Of a stretch of DNA of 64,000 nucleotides, positions 49,492 through 58,211 are shown in pieces. A program made the position numbers and the translations under genes. The first letter of the stretch is position 1. Every line of letters starts with the position of its first letter. The notes under the pieces are model-generated. The model saw only the letters and a program-made list of their open reading frames with translations. It did not search any database and was not told where the DNA came from. The stretch is from contig CP051228.1 in the NCBI GenBank assembly GCA_017792345.1, positions 496,001 through 560,000 on the forward strand, written 5' to 3'. The stretch comes from Mesoflavibacter sp. Lineage in GTDB: Bacteria; Pseudomonadota; Alphaproteobacteria; UBA8366; Aestuariispiraceae.

Positions 49492-51437
49492 CAGTCCGTC
49501 TCCTCCACTTCGACAAGTACGGTCTTCACCGCGACACTGGACCCGGCCGACGCCGTCAGCCGGGCGATCCTTCCGTCATGGGGCGCGGTCAGGGTATGCA
49601 CCAGCTTCATCGCCTCCATGACCAGCAGCGGCTGCCCCTTGGCGACCATTTCTCCCTCTGTGACCAGCACATCGGTGATCAGTCCCGTCAGCGGCGCCAG
49701 AATGACGCCCTGCGCCGATCCTGCCGACGGCGCCGCCATGCGCGCCTCGGCCAGGGGCCGCAGGGTCATCGCGATGGACAAGCCGCCATCGGCCGCGTGG
49801 GCGGTGCCGTCGCGCAGGGTCAAACCCGCCGGCGGCGCACCGAGCGGGATCGTATTCTCCCCCTCGGATACTGCCGGTTCGCGGTCGAAATGCAGCACGA
49901 TCTCCGCCGAGCCATAATCGTCTTCGATCTGAACCGGCGCCCGGCCCGGCATGCAGCGCCCGCCGACCCGGAATCCGTCCTTGCGGTCGGCGCCCTGTCC
50001 CGATGCCGTCAGCAGCGCCATCGCCGCCTGTCCGCGCAGCCGCAGCAGCCGGTCCGGATCAGGCTGCCAGCCTTCCGGGAATGTCTCGGCAAGGAACCCG
50101 GTGGTCGCTTCGCCCCGGCGGAAGGCCGGCGCATCCAGGCAGTCGGCGAGGAAGCCGAGATTGCTGCCGACCCCGTCCAGCACCGTCCCGGCGACCCCGT
50201 CCGCCAGCCGGGCCAGCGCGGCATCGCGGTCCGGCCCGTGGGCGATCAGTTTCGCCAGCATGCTGTCATAATGGCTGGTGACGTCGGAGCCCGCCGCGAC
50301 CCCGGTGTCCAGACGCAGCCCCGGCGGCGTATCAAACGCGGCGACCTTTCCCGTCGCGGGCAGGAACCCGGCCTCCGGCCGTTCCGCGTTGATGCGGATT
50401 TCGATGGCGTGCCCCTTGGGCCGGATCTGGTCCTGGCGAAGCGGCAGCGGCAGACCCGCCGCCTGACGCAGTTGCCACTCGACCAGATCGACGCCGCAGA
50501 TTGCCTCCGTCACCGGATGTTCGACCTGCAGCCTGGTGTTCATTTCCAGAAAATACGGGCTGTCGTCGCCCGCCTGCATGACGAATTCCACGGTTCCCGC
50601 CCCGGCATAGCCGATCGCCGACGCCAGCTTGGTTGCGTGATCGAACAGTGCCCGGCGCACCGCATCGGGCAGGTTCGGCGCGGGCGCTTCCTCGATCACC
50701 TTCTGATGATTGCGTTGGACTGAGCAGTCCCGTTCATGGAAATGCAGCACCCCGCCGGCGCCGTCGCCGAAGATCTGGACCTCCAGATGGCGCGGGTCCT
50801 GGATCAGCTTTTCCAGGAACACCGTGGCATCCCCGAAGGCGGAAGCGGCTTCCGACCGGGCCGAAGCGAGGGCCTGCGGCAGATCGTCGGGACCCGCCGC
50901 CCGGCGCATGCCGCGCCCGCCGCCGCCCGCGCTGGCCTTGACCAGAACCGGGTAACCGATCTCCGCCGCCGCCTGTGCCAGATCCGCATCCGTTGCATCG
51001 GCGCCGTCGAAACCGGGCACGATTGGCACCCCGGCCTCCCGCGCGACCCTGCGGGCGGCGATCTTCGAGCCCATGGTTTCCACCGCATGGGAATCGGGGC
51101 CGACAAAGATCAGCCCGGCCGCCTCGACCGCGCGCACGAATGCCGGGTTCTCGGACAGGAACCCATAGCCGGGATGAATGGCATCGGCGCCGCTGGCCCG
51201 CGCCGCGTCCAGGATCGCATCGATCTTCAGATAGCTGTCGCCGGCCGGGGACGGGCCGATGCGCCGGGCCTCGTCTGCCTGGGCGACATGCTGCGCCCCG
51301 GCATCGGCGTCGGAATAGACCGCCACCGAACGCAGTCCAAGCCGGCGGCAGGTGCGGATGATGCGGCAGGCGATCTCTCCCCGGTTGGCGATCAGAACTG
51401 ACCGGATCGATCGAGGGGCTGTCAGAAACTCGGTCAT
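49491..51437 (-). CDS. Acyl-CoA carboxylase alpha subunit (biotin carboxylase + biotin carrier)
   Basis: 648-residue subunit of the methylcrotonyl/geranyl/propionyl-CoA carboxylase type. Order: biotin carboxylase N-terminal part ('SVLIANRGEIACRIIRTCRRLGLRSVAVYSDADAGAQHV'), ATP-grasp with 'VLVKASAGGGGRGMRRA' and 'EMNTRLQVEHPVTEAICGVDLVEWQL', BC C-terminal part, a linking region, and the biotinyl domain with the target Lys in 'PLLVMEAMKLVHTLTAPHDG' near the C terminus. It carboxylates biotin; the beta subunit at 51442 moves CO2 to an acyl-CoA. Confidence 0.93.
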   Translation of the reverse strand: MTEFLTAPRSIRSVLIANRGEIACRIIRTCRRLGLRSVAVYSDADAGAQHVAQADEARRIGPSPAGDSYLKIDAILDAARASGADAIHPGYGFLSENPAFVRAVEAAGLIFVGPDSHAVETMGSKIAARRVAREAGVPIVPGFDGADATDADLAQAAAEIGYPVLVKASAGGGGRGMRRAAGPDDLPQALASARSEAASAFGDATVFLEKLIQDPRHLEVQIFGDGAGGVLHFHERDCSVQRNHQKVIEEAPAPNLPDAVRRALFDHATKLASAIGYAGAGTVEFVMQAGDDSPYFLEMNTRLQVEHPVTEAICGVDLVEWQLRQAAGLPLPLRQDQIRPKGHAIEIRINAERPEAGFLPATGKVAAFDTPPGLRLDTGVAAGSDVTSHYDSMLAKLIAHGPDRDAALARLADGVAGTVLDGVGSNLGFLADCLDAPAFRRGEATTGFLAETFPEGWQPDPDRLLRLRGQAAMALLTASGQGADRKDGFRVGGRCMPGRAPVQIEDDYGSAEIVLHFDREPAVSEGENTIPLGAPPAGLTLRDGTAHAADGGLSIAMTLRPLAEARMAAPSAGSAQGVILAPLTGLITDVLVTEGEMVAKGQPLLVMEAMKLVHTLTAPHDGRIARLTASAGSSVAVKTVLVEVEETD

Positions 51438-51441
51438 GCCA

Positions 51442-53043
51442 TCACATCCTGTAAACGGGTCGGGACGGGCGTTCCTCGACGCGGCCCGTCACGACGGAAA
51501 GACAGAGGCCCAGCACCCGCCGCGTATCGCGCGGATCGATGATCCCGTCGTCGAACAGGCGCGCGGTGCAGAAATACGGGTCTGATTTCTCCTCAAACAT
51601 GGCGCGCAGCTTCGCCTCATGTGCGGCCAATTCCTCCTTGCTGGCCGGATCGCGCGAGATCGATGCCATGCGCAAGTCCATCAGCACGCTGCTGCCGACA
51701 TCCGGGTTCATCCCGCCCAGCCGCGCATTCGGCCACATGAACAGGAAATGCGGGCGGAACCCGCGCCCGGACATGCCGTAATTGCCGGCGCCGTAGGAAC
51801 TGCCGGTGATGACCGTCAGCCGCGGCACCCGGGTATTCGACATGGCATAGACCAGTTTCGCCGAATGCTTCGAAATCCCGCCCAGTTCCGCATCGCGCCC
51901 GACGATGAAGCCGGTCGTATTCTGCAGGAACAGAAGCGGCGTGCCGCGCTGGTCGCACAGCTCGATGAAATGGGTGGCCTTCAGGCAGGCTTCGGCGAAA
52001 AGCACACCGTTATTGGCGACGATGCCGACGGCCATGCCTTCGATCCGCGCAAAACCGCAGCAGATCGTGTCGCCCCATTCGGGCTTGAACTCGTGGAACG
52101 CGCTGCCGTCCACGATGCGGGAAATCACCTCGCGCTGATCGAATGGATGCGACAGATGCGTGCCGACGATGCCGGGCAGGTCGTCAATGTCGTGCACCGG
52201 CGGCACCGGATCGATGCGGTTCACCGCCGGCAGCCTCGTATAGGCCAGGGCGCCCACCATGTCGCGCATCCGGCCCAGGGCGGTGTATTCGTCGGCCACG
52301 ATATGGTCGGACACGCCGCTCTGCCGGGAATGCAGTACCGCACCGCCCAGCTCGTGACGGTCGACGATTTCCGAGATTGCCGCCTTCACGATGGGCGGCC
52401 CGCCGAGATGGATCGAGGCGTTTCCCTCCACCATGATGAACTCGTCGCACAGGGCCGGGATATAGGCGCCGCCCGCCGTGCATTCGCCGAATACGGCGGC
52501 CAGTTGCGGAATGCCCGACGCGGACATGCGGCACTGGCGGTGGAAAGTGCCGCCGAAATGGTTCTCGTCGTAGAACACCTCTTCCAGCTGGTTCAGGTTG
52601 GCACCGCCGCAATCGACCAGATAGACGACCGGCAGCCGGTTTTCGGCGGCAATGTCCTGGGCGCGGATGTGCTTCTTCACCGTCTCGCGGTGGAAGCTGC
52701 CGCCCTTCACCGTGGCATCATTGGCGATGATCATGCAGTCGGTGTCGCGAATCCGGCCGATGCCGGTGACGATCCCGGCGGCCGCGACATTGCCGTCATA
52801 CAGGCCCCAGGCGGCCAGGGGTGTCAGTTCCAGAAAGGCGCTGCCCGGGTCGATCAGCAGGTCGATCCGGTCGCGGACCGGAATCTTTCCGCGTTCGCGA
52901 TGGCGTGCCATCATCTTGTCGCCGCCGCCGGCTCGTGCCCAGGCCAATTTCCGGTCCAGGTCGTCGATCAGCGCGGCATAGTCGTCGGCGCGCTGGCGAA
53001 ACGCCTCCGACTGCGTATCGATTTGGGAGTTGAGAAGCGCCAT
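51442..53043 (-). CDS. Acyl-CoA carboxylase beta subunit (carboxyltransferase)
   Basis: 533-residue carboxyltransferase of the MCC/GCC type. The N-terminal domain has 'RERGKIPVRDRIDLLIDPGSAFLELTPLAAWGLYDG' and 'NHFGGTFHRQCRMSASGIPQLAAVFGECTAGGAYIPALCDEFIMVEGNASIHLGGPPIV'; the C-terminal domain has 'FLQNTTGFIVGRDAELGGISKHSAKLVYAMSNTRVPRLTVITGSSYGAGNYGMSGRGFRPHFLFMWPNARLGGMNPD'. This pattern is of methylcrotonyl- or geranyl-CoA carboxylase, acting on 3-methyl-branched enoyl-CoAs, more than propionyl-CoA carboxylase; the exact acyl group is open. First gene of its (-) operon, divergent from tetR. Confidence 0.92.
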   Translation of the reverse strand: MALLNSQIDTQSEAFRQRADDYAALIDDLDRKLAWARAGGGDKMMARHRERGKIPVRDRIDLLIDPGSAFLELTPLAAWGLYDGNVAAAGIVTGIGRIRDTDCMIIANDATVKGGSFHRETVKKHIRAQDIAAENRLPVVYLVDCGGANLNQLEEVFYDENHFGGTFHRQCRMSASGIPQLAAVFGECTAGGAYIPALCDEFIMVEGNASIHLGGPPIVKAAISEIVDRHELGGAVLHSRQSGVSDHIVADEYTALGRMRDMVGALAYTRLPAVNRIDPVPPVHDIDDLPGIVGTHLSHPFDQREVISRIVDGSAFHEFKPEWGDTICCGFARIEGMAVGIVANNGVLFAEACLKATHFIELCDQRGTPLLFLQNTTGFIVGRDAELGGISKHSAKLVYAMSNTRVPRLTVITGSSYGAGNYGMSGRGFRPHFLFMWPNARLGGMNPDVGSSVLMDLRMASISRDPASKEELAAHEAKLRAMFEEKSDPYFCTARLFDDGIIDPRDTRRVLGLCLSVVTGRVEERPSRPVYRM

Positions 53044-53077
53044 GCCCCTAACGGATCCTTTCTGAAAACATATTGTT

Positions 53078-53095
53078 ACCTAACATTCGTTTGGT
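53078..53095. promoter_or_regulatory. Candidate TetR operator
   Basis: ACCTAAC-ATTC-GTTTGGT is an inverted repeat whose 7-bp arms match at 6 positions. It lies in the 97 bases between the divergent carboxyltransferase and tetR-type starts, the normal place for a TetR site controlling both. Confidence 0.5.
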
Positions 53096-53140
53096 GTAGA
53101 CAGCGGCGTTCGCCATCCAGCCACGACACGAGGAGTCCCG

Positions 53141-53758
53141 ATGTCCCAGACTGACGCACCCCGAAAGGCCCGGCTTCGCGACGTGTCCCGGCGCACCATC
53201 CTGGACCGCACCGCCCGGCTTCTCGTGGAACGGGGTTATTCGTCGACATCGCTGCGCGAGATCGCCAAGGCCGTCGGGATGAAGGCCGGAAGCCTGTACT
53301 ATCACTTCGACAACAAGGAGAGCCTGGTCGAGGAGATCCTGACCGAAGGCGTTGTCCATGTTCAGGAAAGCGTCGGCGCGGCGCTGGATGCGGCACGGGA
53401 TGCCGGGCCGATGGAACGCCTGCGCATCGCGATGGAATGCCATCTGCGCACGCTGCACGAACAGAGCGACTATGCCTCGGCGCATATCCGCTGTTTCGCC
53501 CATGTCCCGCCGGAAATCCGGCACCGCCTGCGCAAGGTACGCGAAGAGTATGACGGGGTCTGGGTACAGCTGCTGAAGGATGCGGAAGACGCCGGGTCCC
53601 TGGCCGAAGGGATCGACCCGCACTTCCTGCGCATGGCCCTGTTCGGCCTGTTGAACTGGACCCTGGAATGGCGCCTGCCGCCGGACCGCAGTCTGGAAGA
53701 CCTGACGTACCAGTTTTATCGCATCGTGTTCGAGGGGGCCGCCCGTGACGGATCGTAA
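53141..53758 (+). CDS. TetR-family transcriptional regulator
   Basis: 205 residues. The helix-turn-helix is 'RRTILDRTARLLVERGYSSTSLREIAKAVGMKAGSLYYHFDNKESLVEEIL' at about 15-65, and a helical ligand-binding domain follows. TetR proteins beside acyl-CoA operons often sense an acyl-CoA. It is divergent from the carboxylase operon, and its end overlaps the CoA-transferase gene by 14 bases. Confidence 0.92.
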   Translation: MSQTDAPRKARLRDVSRRTILDRTARLLVERGYSSTSLREIAKAVGMKAGSLYYHFDNKESLVEEILTEGVVHVQESVGAALDAARDAGPMERLRIAMECHLRTLHEQSDYASAHIRCFAHVPPEIRHRLRKVREEYDGVWVQLLKDAEDAGSLAEGIDPHFLRMALFGLLNWTLEWRLPPDRSLEDLTYQFYRIVFEGAARDGS

Positions 53759-54923
53759 GGGACCGCTGACCGGGGTTCGCATCGTCGAAATGACCGGCAT
53801 CGGGCCGGTGCCCTATGCCGCGATGATCCTGGCCGATATGGGCGCGGAAATCCTGCGCATCGACCGGCCCGGCGGATATCCGGCGGTCGGTCCGACGCTC
53901 GACTTCTCGGCCATGGAAAAAGCGTCGATCTTCTATCGCTCGCGCCGGCTGGTCCGGATCGACCTGAAAGCAGCGGCGGGACGCGATCTGGTGCTGGACC
54001 TGATCGGCGGCGCCGACGCGGTGCTGGAGGGCTATCGCCCCGGCACGATGGAGCGGCTGGGCCTGGGCCCGGAACCCTGTCTTGCCCGGAACCCGGCGCT
54101 GTCCTTCGTCCGCGTCACCGGCTGGGGTCAGGACGGTCCGATGGCCCAAATGGCCGGTCACGACATGAACTATATCGGCGTGTCGGGCGCGCTGTCGCTG
54201 TTCGCCCGCGACGGCCGGCTGCCCCCCGGTATCCCGCCGCTGATCGGCGATATGGCGGGCGGGGCACTGTTCGCGGTCATCGGCTGTCTGGCGGCCGTGC
54301 TGAACGCCCGGTCGACGGGAAAGGGTCAGGTGGTCGACGCCAACATGGTCGACGGCACGGCCAATCTCTACACCCTGCTGTCCGCCCTGTCGGCGATGGG
54401 CCTGCACGATGTCCGGGCCGGGAACAATGTTCTGGACGGCGGGCGGCACTATTACCGGACCTATACCTGCGGCGACGGTCTGCCGATTGCGGTCGGCGCC
54501 ATCGAACCCGGATTCCGCAAGGTCCTGCTGCAGAAGCTCGACCTCTCCGACGACCCCCGTTTCCGCAGCGACGCGCCGGAAGACGAAGCCTATTGCACCG
54601 AAACGCTGGCCGCCCGGTTCGCTGCGCAGACCCGCGATCACTGGGTCGCCCTGTTCGACGGCACCGACGGCTGCGTGACGCCGGTCCTGACGCTGGACGA
54701 GGCGCCGACCCATAAGCACAACGCCGAACGCGACGTCTTCCGAACGATCGACGGTGTGGTACAGCCCGCCCCGGCGCCGCGTTTCGAACGCACGCCCGGC
54801 GACATCTCGACCTCGGCGGCCGCGGCCAGCCGCAGCGATCCCGCCATCCTTGCGGATTGGGGCATCGATGCTGCACGGATCGACACCCTGACCCGCGACG
54901 GCGTCGTCTCCGGCGACGATTAG
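53745..54923 (+). CDS. Family III CoA transferase (CaiB/BaiF)
   Basis: 392-residue CoA-transferase: 'LTGVRIVEMTGIGPVPYAAMILADMGAEILRIDRP' at the N terminus, 'LVLDLIGGADAVLEGYRPGTMERLGLGPEPCLARNPALSFVRVTGWGQDGP', and the likely catalytic Asp in 'GKGQVVDANMVDG'. 'GHDMNYIGVSGALS' is typical of the AMACR/formyl-CoA transferase group; alpha-methylacyl-CoA racemase activity is a real alternative. The start is GTG 53745, with GAGGGGG ahead, inside the tetR gene. Confidence 0.9.
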   Translation: MTDRKGPLTGVRIVEMTGIGPVPYAAMILADMGAEILRIDRPGGYPAVGPTLDFSAMEKASIFYRSRRLVRIDLKAAAGRDLVLDLIGGADAVLEGYRPGTMERLGLGPEPCLARNPALSFVRVTGWGQDGPMAQMAGHDMNYIGVSGALSLFARDGRLPPGIPPLIGDMAGGALFAVIGCLAAVLNARSTGKGQVVDANMVDGTANLYTLLSALSAMGLHDVRAGNNVLDGGRHYYRTYTCGDGLPIAVGAIEPGFRKVLLQKLDLSDDPRFRSDAPEDEAYCTETLAARFAAQTRDHWVALFDGTDGCVTPVLTLDEAPTHKHNAERDVFRTIDGVVQPAPAPRFERTPGDISTSAAAASRSDPAILADWGIDAARIDTLTRDGVVSGDD

Positions 54924-54924
54924 G

Positions 54925-56127
54925 TCAGAACCGGCGCGCATCGTCGATTTCCGTCTCGATGGTGAAGGTTTCGGCCCGGACGACCGTGTCGGCCCGCAGA
55001 CGCGTGACCGTCTGAAACGTGTCCGCAATCCGCGCATCCGGCAGGGCCGCACCGCGATATTCCAGGGCAATATGATCCTTGCCCCCCTGCCGCGTGATCC
55101 GCGCGCGCACGGCCTCGACACCGTCGAGACGCGCGGCGAGCGCGCCCAGATGGGCCGGATAGATGAAGATTTCCCGCACCTTCACGCCGGCACCGACGCG
55201 CCCCTCGACCGGGCCCAGGCGCGACACGAAACCATCCGCTGCCAGGGTCTCCGCCCGCGCCAGATCGCCCGTGCCGAAGCGGATCATCGGCCAGCCCCGC
55301 GCCAGGGTGGAGACGACAATCTCCCCAGGGACGCCCGGTTCCAGCGCCCTTCCGGTTTCCGGGTCGCAGATCTGGACCAGCCGCTCGGGATGAACCGAAT
55401 AGCCGGGACGGTCGTCTTCCTCGAACCCGACCAGACCGACATCGGCGGTGCCGTAGCAGCCATGTGTCGTGATGCCGTGCGCGGCCTCAAGCCGCCGGCG
55501 CTTGCCGTACCAGTCGCCCGGCTCCCCGCCCAGGAAGGCGCGGGTCAGGGACCAGACGCCCTTGGTGCCGCCATGGGTCTCCGCGAAGGCGTCAGCAACC
55601 GTTTCGAAATAGGCGGTGGAGCCGAGAAAGGCCGTCACCCCGGCGCGCGCCATGAGCTGGACCTGAAGGTCCGTCTGGCCCGGTCCCGACGGGATGACGC
55701 TGGCCCCGGCATCCCGCGCGCCCTGGCCGAACAGCAGACCGGCCGGGACGAGGTGATAGTTCCAGGTGTTCAGCGCGATATCGCCCGGCCCGATCCCCGC
55801 CGCGCGGAACATCAGATCGAAGCCGCAGCCGCGCCCCGGTCCTTTCAGAACCGGCTCGAAGATCGGGCCCGGCGAGACGTAGATATGGTCCACATCCTCG
55901 ATCGGGCAGGACAGGAAGCCGGCGAAGGGCGGATCCGCCGCCTGCAGCGCCATCAGCCGTTCCTTTTTCAGAACCGGCAACCGGTCCAGTCCGTCCGGTG
56001 CCGCCAGATCGGCAGGCGAAAGATCGGCCTCCCGCAGGCGCGCGGCGAAGGCCGGGGCATGGCGGGCCGCATCCCCGGCAACCTGTGCGAGGCGAGCAAG
56101 CCTGGTATCGGATTGCGCCCGGGTCAT
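54925..56127 (-). CDS. Phenylacetate-CoA ligase-like (PaaK family) adenylate-forming enzyme
   Basis: 400-residue adenylate-forming enzyme. Seen are 'LPVLKKERLMALQAADPPFAGFLSCPIEDVDHIYVSPGP', 'RAGVTAFLGSTAYFETVADAFAETHGG', 'HGCYGTADVGLVGFEEDDRPGYSVHPERLVQICDPETGRALEPGVPGEIVVSTLARGWPMIRFGTGDLA' and a C-terminal lid. The usual P-loop 'SSGTTG' is replaced by 'YVSPGPIFEPVLKGPG', a feature of some PaaK-like branches. ATG 56127 overlaps the LivF stop by 4 bases; the longer open frame lies over livF. It probably activates an aromatic or alicyclic acid. Confidence 0.85.
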   Translation of the reverse strand: MTRAQSDTRLARLAQVAGDAARHAPAFAARLREADLSPADLAAPDGLDRLPVLKKERLMALQAADPPFAGFLSCPIEDVDHIYVSPGPIFEPVLKGPGRGCGFDLMFRAAGIGPGDIALNTWNYHLVPAGLLFGQGARDAGASVIPSGPGQTDLQVQLMARAGVTAFLGSTAYFETVADAFAETHGGTKGVWSLTRAFLGGEPGDWYGKRRRLEAAHGITTHGCYGTADVGLVGFEEDDRPGYSVHPERLVQICDPETGRALEPGVPGEIVVSTLARGWPMIRFGTGDLARAETLAADGFVSRLGPVEGRVGAGVKVREIFIYPAHLGALAARLDGVEAVRARITRQGGKDHIALEYRGAALPDARIADTFQTVTRLRADTVVRAETFTIETEIDDARRF

Positions 56128-56921
56128 CCCAGCCACCTCTTGCGGCGGCGGTAATGTTTGACGTCGCGATAGCTCGGCCGGTCCGCCGCGCCCGACATGC
56201 CGAGATAGAATTCCTGAACGTCCTGATTGCCCTGAAGCTGTTCGCGGTCGCCGTGCAGCACGATGCGCCCGCCCTCCATGATGTAGCCGTAGTCGCATTG
56301 GGCGATGGCGGCGCGGGCATTCTGTTCGACGAGAAGAACCGTCAGCCCTTCCTCGCGCTTGATCCGCCCGATGGTCTCAAACAATTGTTGCACCAGGATC
56401 GGCGCCAGGCCCATGGACGGCTCGTCGAGGATCAGCAATTCCGGCCGCGCCATCAGGGCACGCCCAATCAGCACCATCTGCATCTCGCCGCCCGACAGAT
56501 ATCCGGCCGTTCGGTTCAGCAGCGGCGGCAGGGCCGGGAAATAGTCATAGACCCGCTCCAGATCCGTCTTCACCGCCGCCCGGTCGGATCGCAGATGCGC
56601 ACCGACCATCAAATTCTGAAGGACCGTCAGGTGCCCCAGGACGCGGCGGCCCTCCAGCACCTGCACGATGCCGTCGCGCACCGTGTCGGACGGGTCCGCA
56701 TTGGCGATGTCCTTGCCCTTGTAGGTGATCCGCCCGGCGGTGACTTCGCCAAGTTCGGCATGCAGCAGGGACGAGATCGCCTTCAGCGTGGTCGTCTTCC
56801 CGGCGCCGTTGGCGCCGAGAAGAACCACCATCTGGCCCTCGCGAACCTCGATATTCGTCGAGCGCAAAACCTGGATCACGCCGTTATAGACGACATCCAC
56901 GTTGGCGAGGGTAAGGGACAT
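56124..56921 (-). CDS. livF: Branched-chain amino acid-type ABC transporter ATPase (LivF)
   Basis: 265-residue LivF-type ATPase: Walker A GANGAGKTT near residue 38, 'ERRVLGHLTVLQNLMVGA'-type segment preceded by 'DGIVQVLEGRRVLGHLT', signature 'LSGGEMQMVLIGRAL', Walker B 'LLILDEPSMGLAP', 'VLLVEQNARAAI'. It is co-transcribed with livK, livM, livH, a CoA ligase and livG; the ligand is more likely an organic acid than an amino acid, given the ligases. Confidence 0.92.
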   Translation of the reverse strand: MSLTLANVDVVYNGVIQVLRSTNIEVREGQMVVLLGANGAGKTTTLKAISSLLHAELGEVTAGRITYKGKDIANADPSDTVRDGIVQVLEGRRVLGHLTVLQNLMVGAHLRSDRAAVKTDLERVYDYFPALPPLLNRTAGYLSGGEMQMVLIGRALMARPELLILDEPSMGLAPILVQQLFETIGRIKREEGLTVLLVEQNARAAIAQCDYGYIMEGGRIVLHGDREQLQGNQDVQEFYLGMSGAADRPSYRDVKHYRRRKRWLG

Positions 56922-56929
56922 GATCTAAC

Positions 56930-58126
56930 TCACCACTTCTCGAGTTGCGGGACGTCGATCCAGCCGGTGTCGGCCGGCACGATCTTGCCGTCCTTCACCA
57001 CCTCGGCCGTGGCCTTGATCGCCCCGACCGGGAACGGCGCGGTTGTGTCGAAATCCAGCGACGGCAGGGCGCCGAGCAGCTGTTCTTCGCTGTACTCGTT
57101 GGCCATCAGCGCGTCATACATCGCCTGACCGGTGATATTCTCCTTACCCACCGCCGCGACGGCATTCTCCAGCACGCGCAGGGCGAGGATCGCCTGGGCG
57201 CTGGCCTGGGCCGTGATCAGGCCCCATTTGCCGTCGGTCTTGTACTTTTCGAAGACATCCCGGATCGGCAGATCGGCCTTGCCCGGCGCCGCGAAACTGA
57301 AGGCGCTGTAGGAGCCGTCGAGCTGATCCAACGCGATGCCCTTCGACGATTCGTATAGGCCGTTATGGGTGGAGGCGACGATGGGAACGCTCTGCCCCAG
57401 TTCCTGCATCGCCTTGGCGGTGGCGATGACCTGGGCCGTGGTGCCGCCGACCAGAATGAGATCCGGCCCATCCGCCAGCGCCGAGCGCACTTGCGGCGTC
57501 AGCGACACGGGCGAAGTATCGGCCCATTGCACGCTGGTGACCTCGAACCGGTCCGGATATTGCGCCGCCAGTTGTTTGACGCCGTTCACCTGATCGACGA
57601 AACCCGCCTGGGTCTGGGTCGAGACCGCCGCGATTTTCAGGACGTCGCCCTTCTTGGCCTGCAGATCGGCGAAGAGCCCAGCGAATTCATGGCTGTAGGT
57701 CGGCCGGATGGAGAAGTGCCAACCGTCCGGCTTCCAGACCAGGCCGACCATCGCGGTTCCCAGCAGCATCGGCACCTTGTCGTTCGGCAACCGCCCCATC
57801 AGCGTGACCAGATCCGGCGACCCGAAGCCCAGATGCATGACCGGGTTTTCCGACGACAGGATCGCCGGCCAGGTCTTGGCGACGACGGCACTGTCATAGC
57901 GCATGTCGTGGATGTTCAGATTGACCTCGACATCCAGACCGGCGCCGACCTCCTCGTTCCAATAGGCGACCATGGCTTTCAGGCCGGCCATCGCGTCCGG
58001 CATGACGTCCGCGAAGGGTCCGGAATAATCGGCACTGGCCGTCATCACATAGGTTTCTGCCGAGGCCGGCCCGGCAAGGCAGAACGCCGTGGCGCCCGCC
58101 AGTATCATCGACTTGAGTCTCATCAC
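56930..58126 (-). CDS. livK: Branched-chain amino acid-type substrate-binding protein (LivK)
   Basis: 398-residue periplasmic binding protein with Sec signal 'LKSMILAGATAFCLAGPASAET'. The mature part has 'YSGPFADVMPDAMAGLKAMVAYWNEEVGAGLDVEVNLNIHDMRYDSAVVAK', 'IAAVSTQTQAGFVDQVNGVKQLA' and 'VPIVASTHNGLYESSKGIA', all of the type I LivK fold. Unlike the other binding-protein genes in the window it lies in mid-operon, 8 bases before livF, with no hairpin after it. Confidence 0.9.
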   Translation of the reverse strand: MMRLKSMILAGATAFCLAGPASAETYVMTASADYSGPFADVMPDAMAGLKAMVAYWNEEVGAGLDVEVNLNIHDMRYDSAVVAKTWPAILSSENPVMHLGFGSPDLVTLMGRLPNDKVPMLLGTAMVGLVWKPDGWHFSIRPTYSHEFAGLFADLQAKKGDVLKIAAVSTQTQAGFVDQVNGVKQLAAQYPDRFEVTSVQWADTSPVSLTPQVRSALADGPDLILVGGTTAQVIATAKAMQELGQSVPIVASTHNGLYESSKGIALDQLDGSYSAFSFAAPGKADLPIRDVFEKYKTDGKWGLITAQASAQAILALRVLENAVAAVGKENITGQAMYDALMANEYSEEQLLGALPSLDFDTTAPFPVGAIKATAEVVKDGKIVPADTGWIDVPQLEKW

Positions 58127-58211
58127 GTATTTCCTCCTCTGTTGTTCGGATAACCCGCCCCGTTTGCCGGGGTCTGATCCTGTTTTTGTCCCATAGCGGT
58201 CCGTTGCGCGG

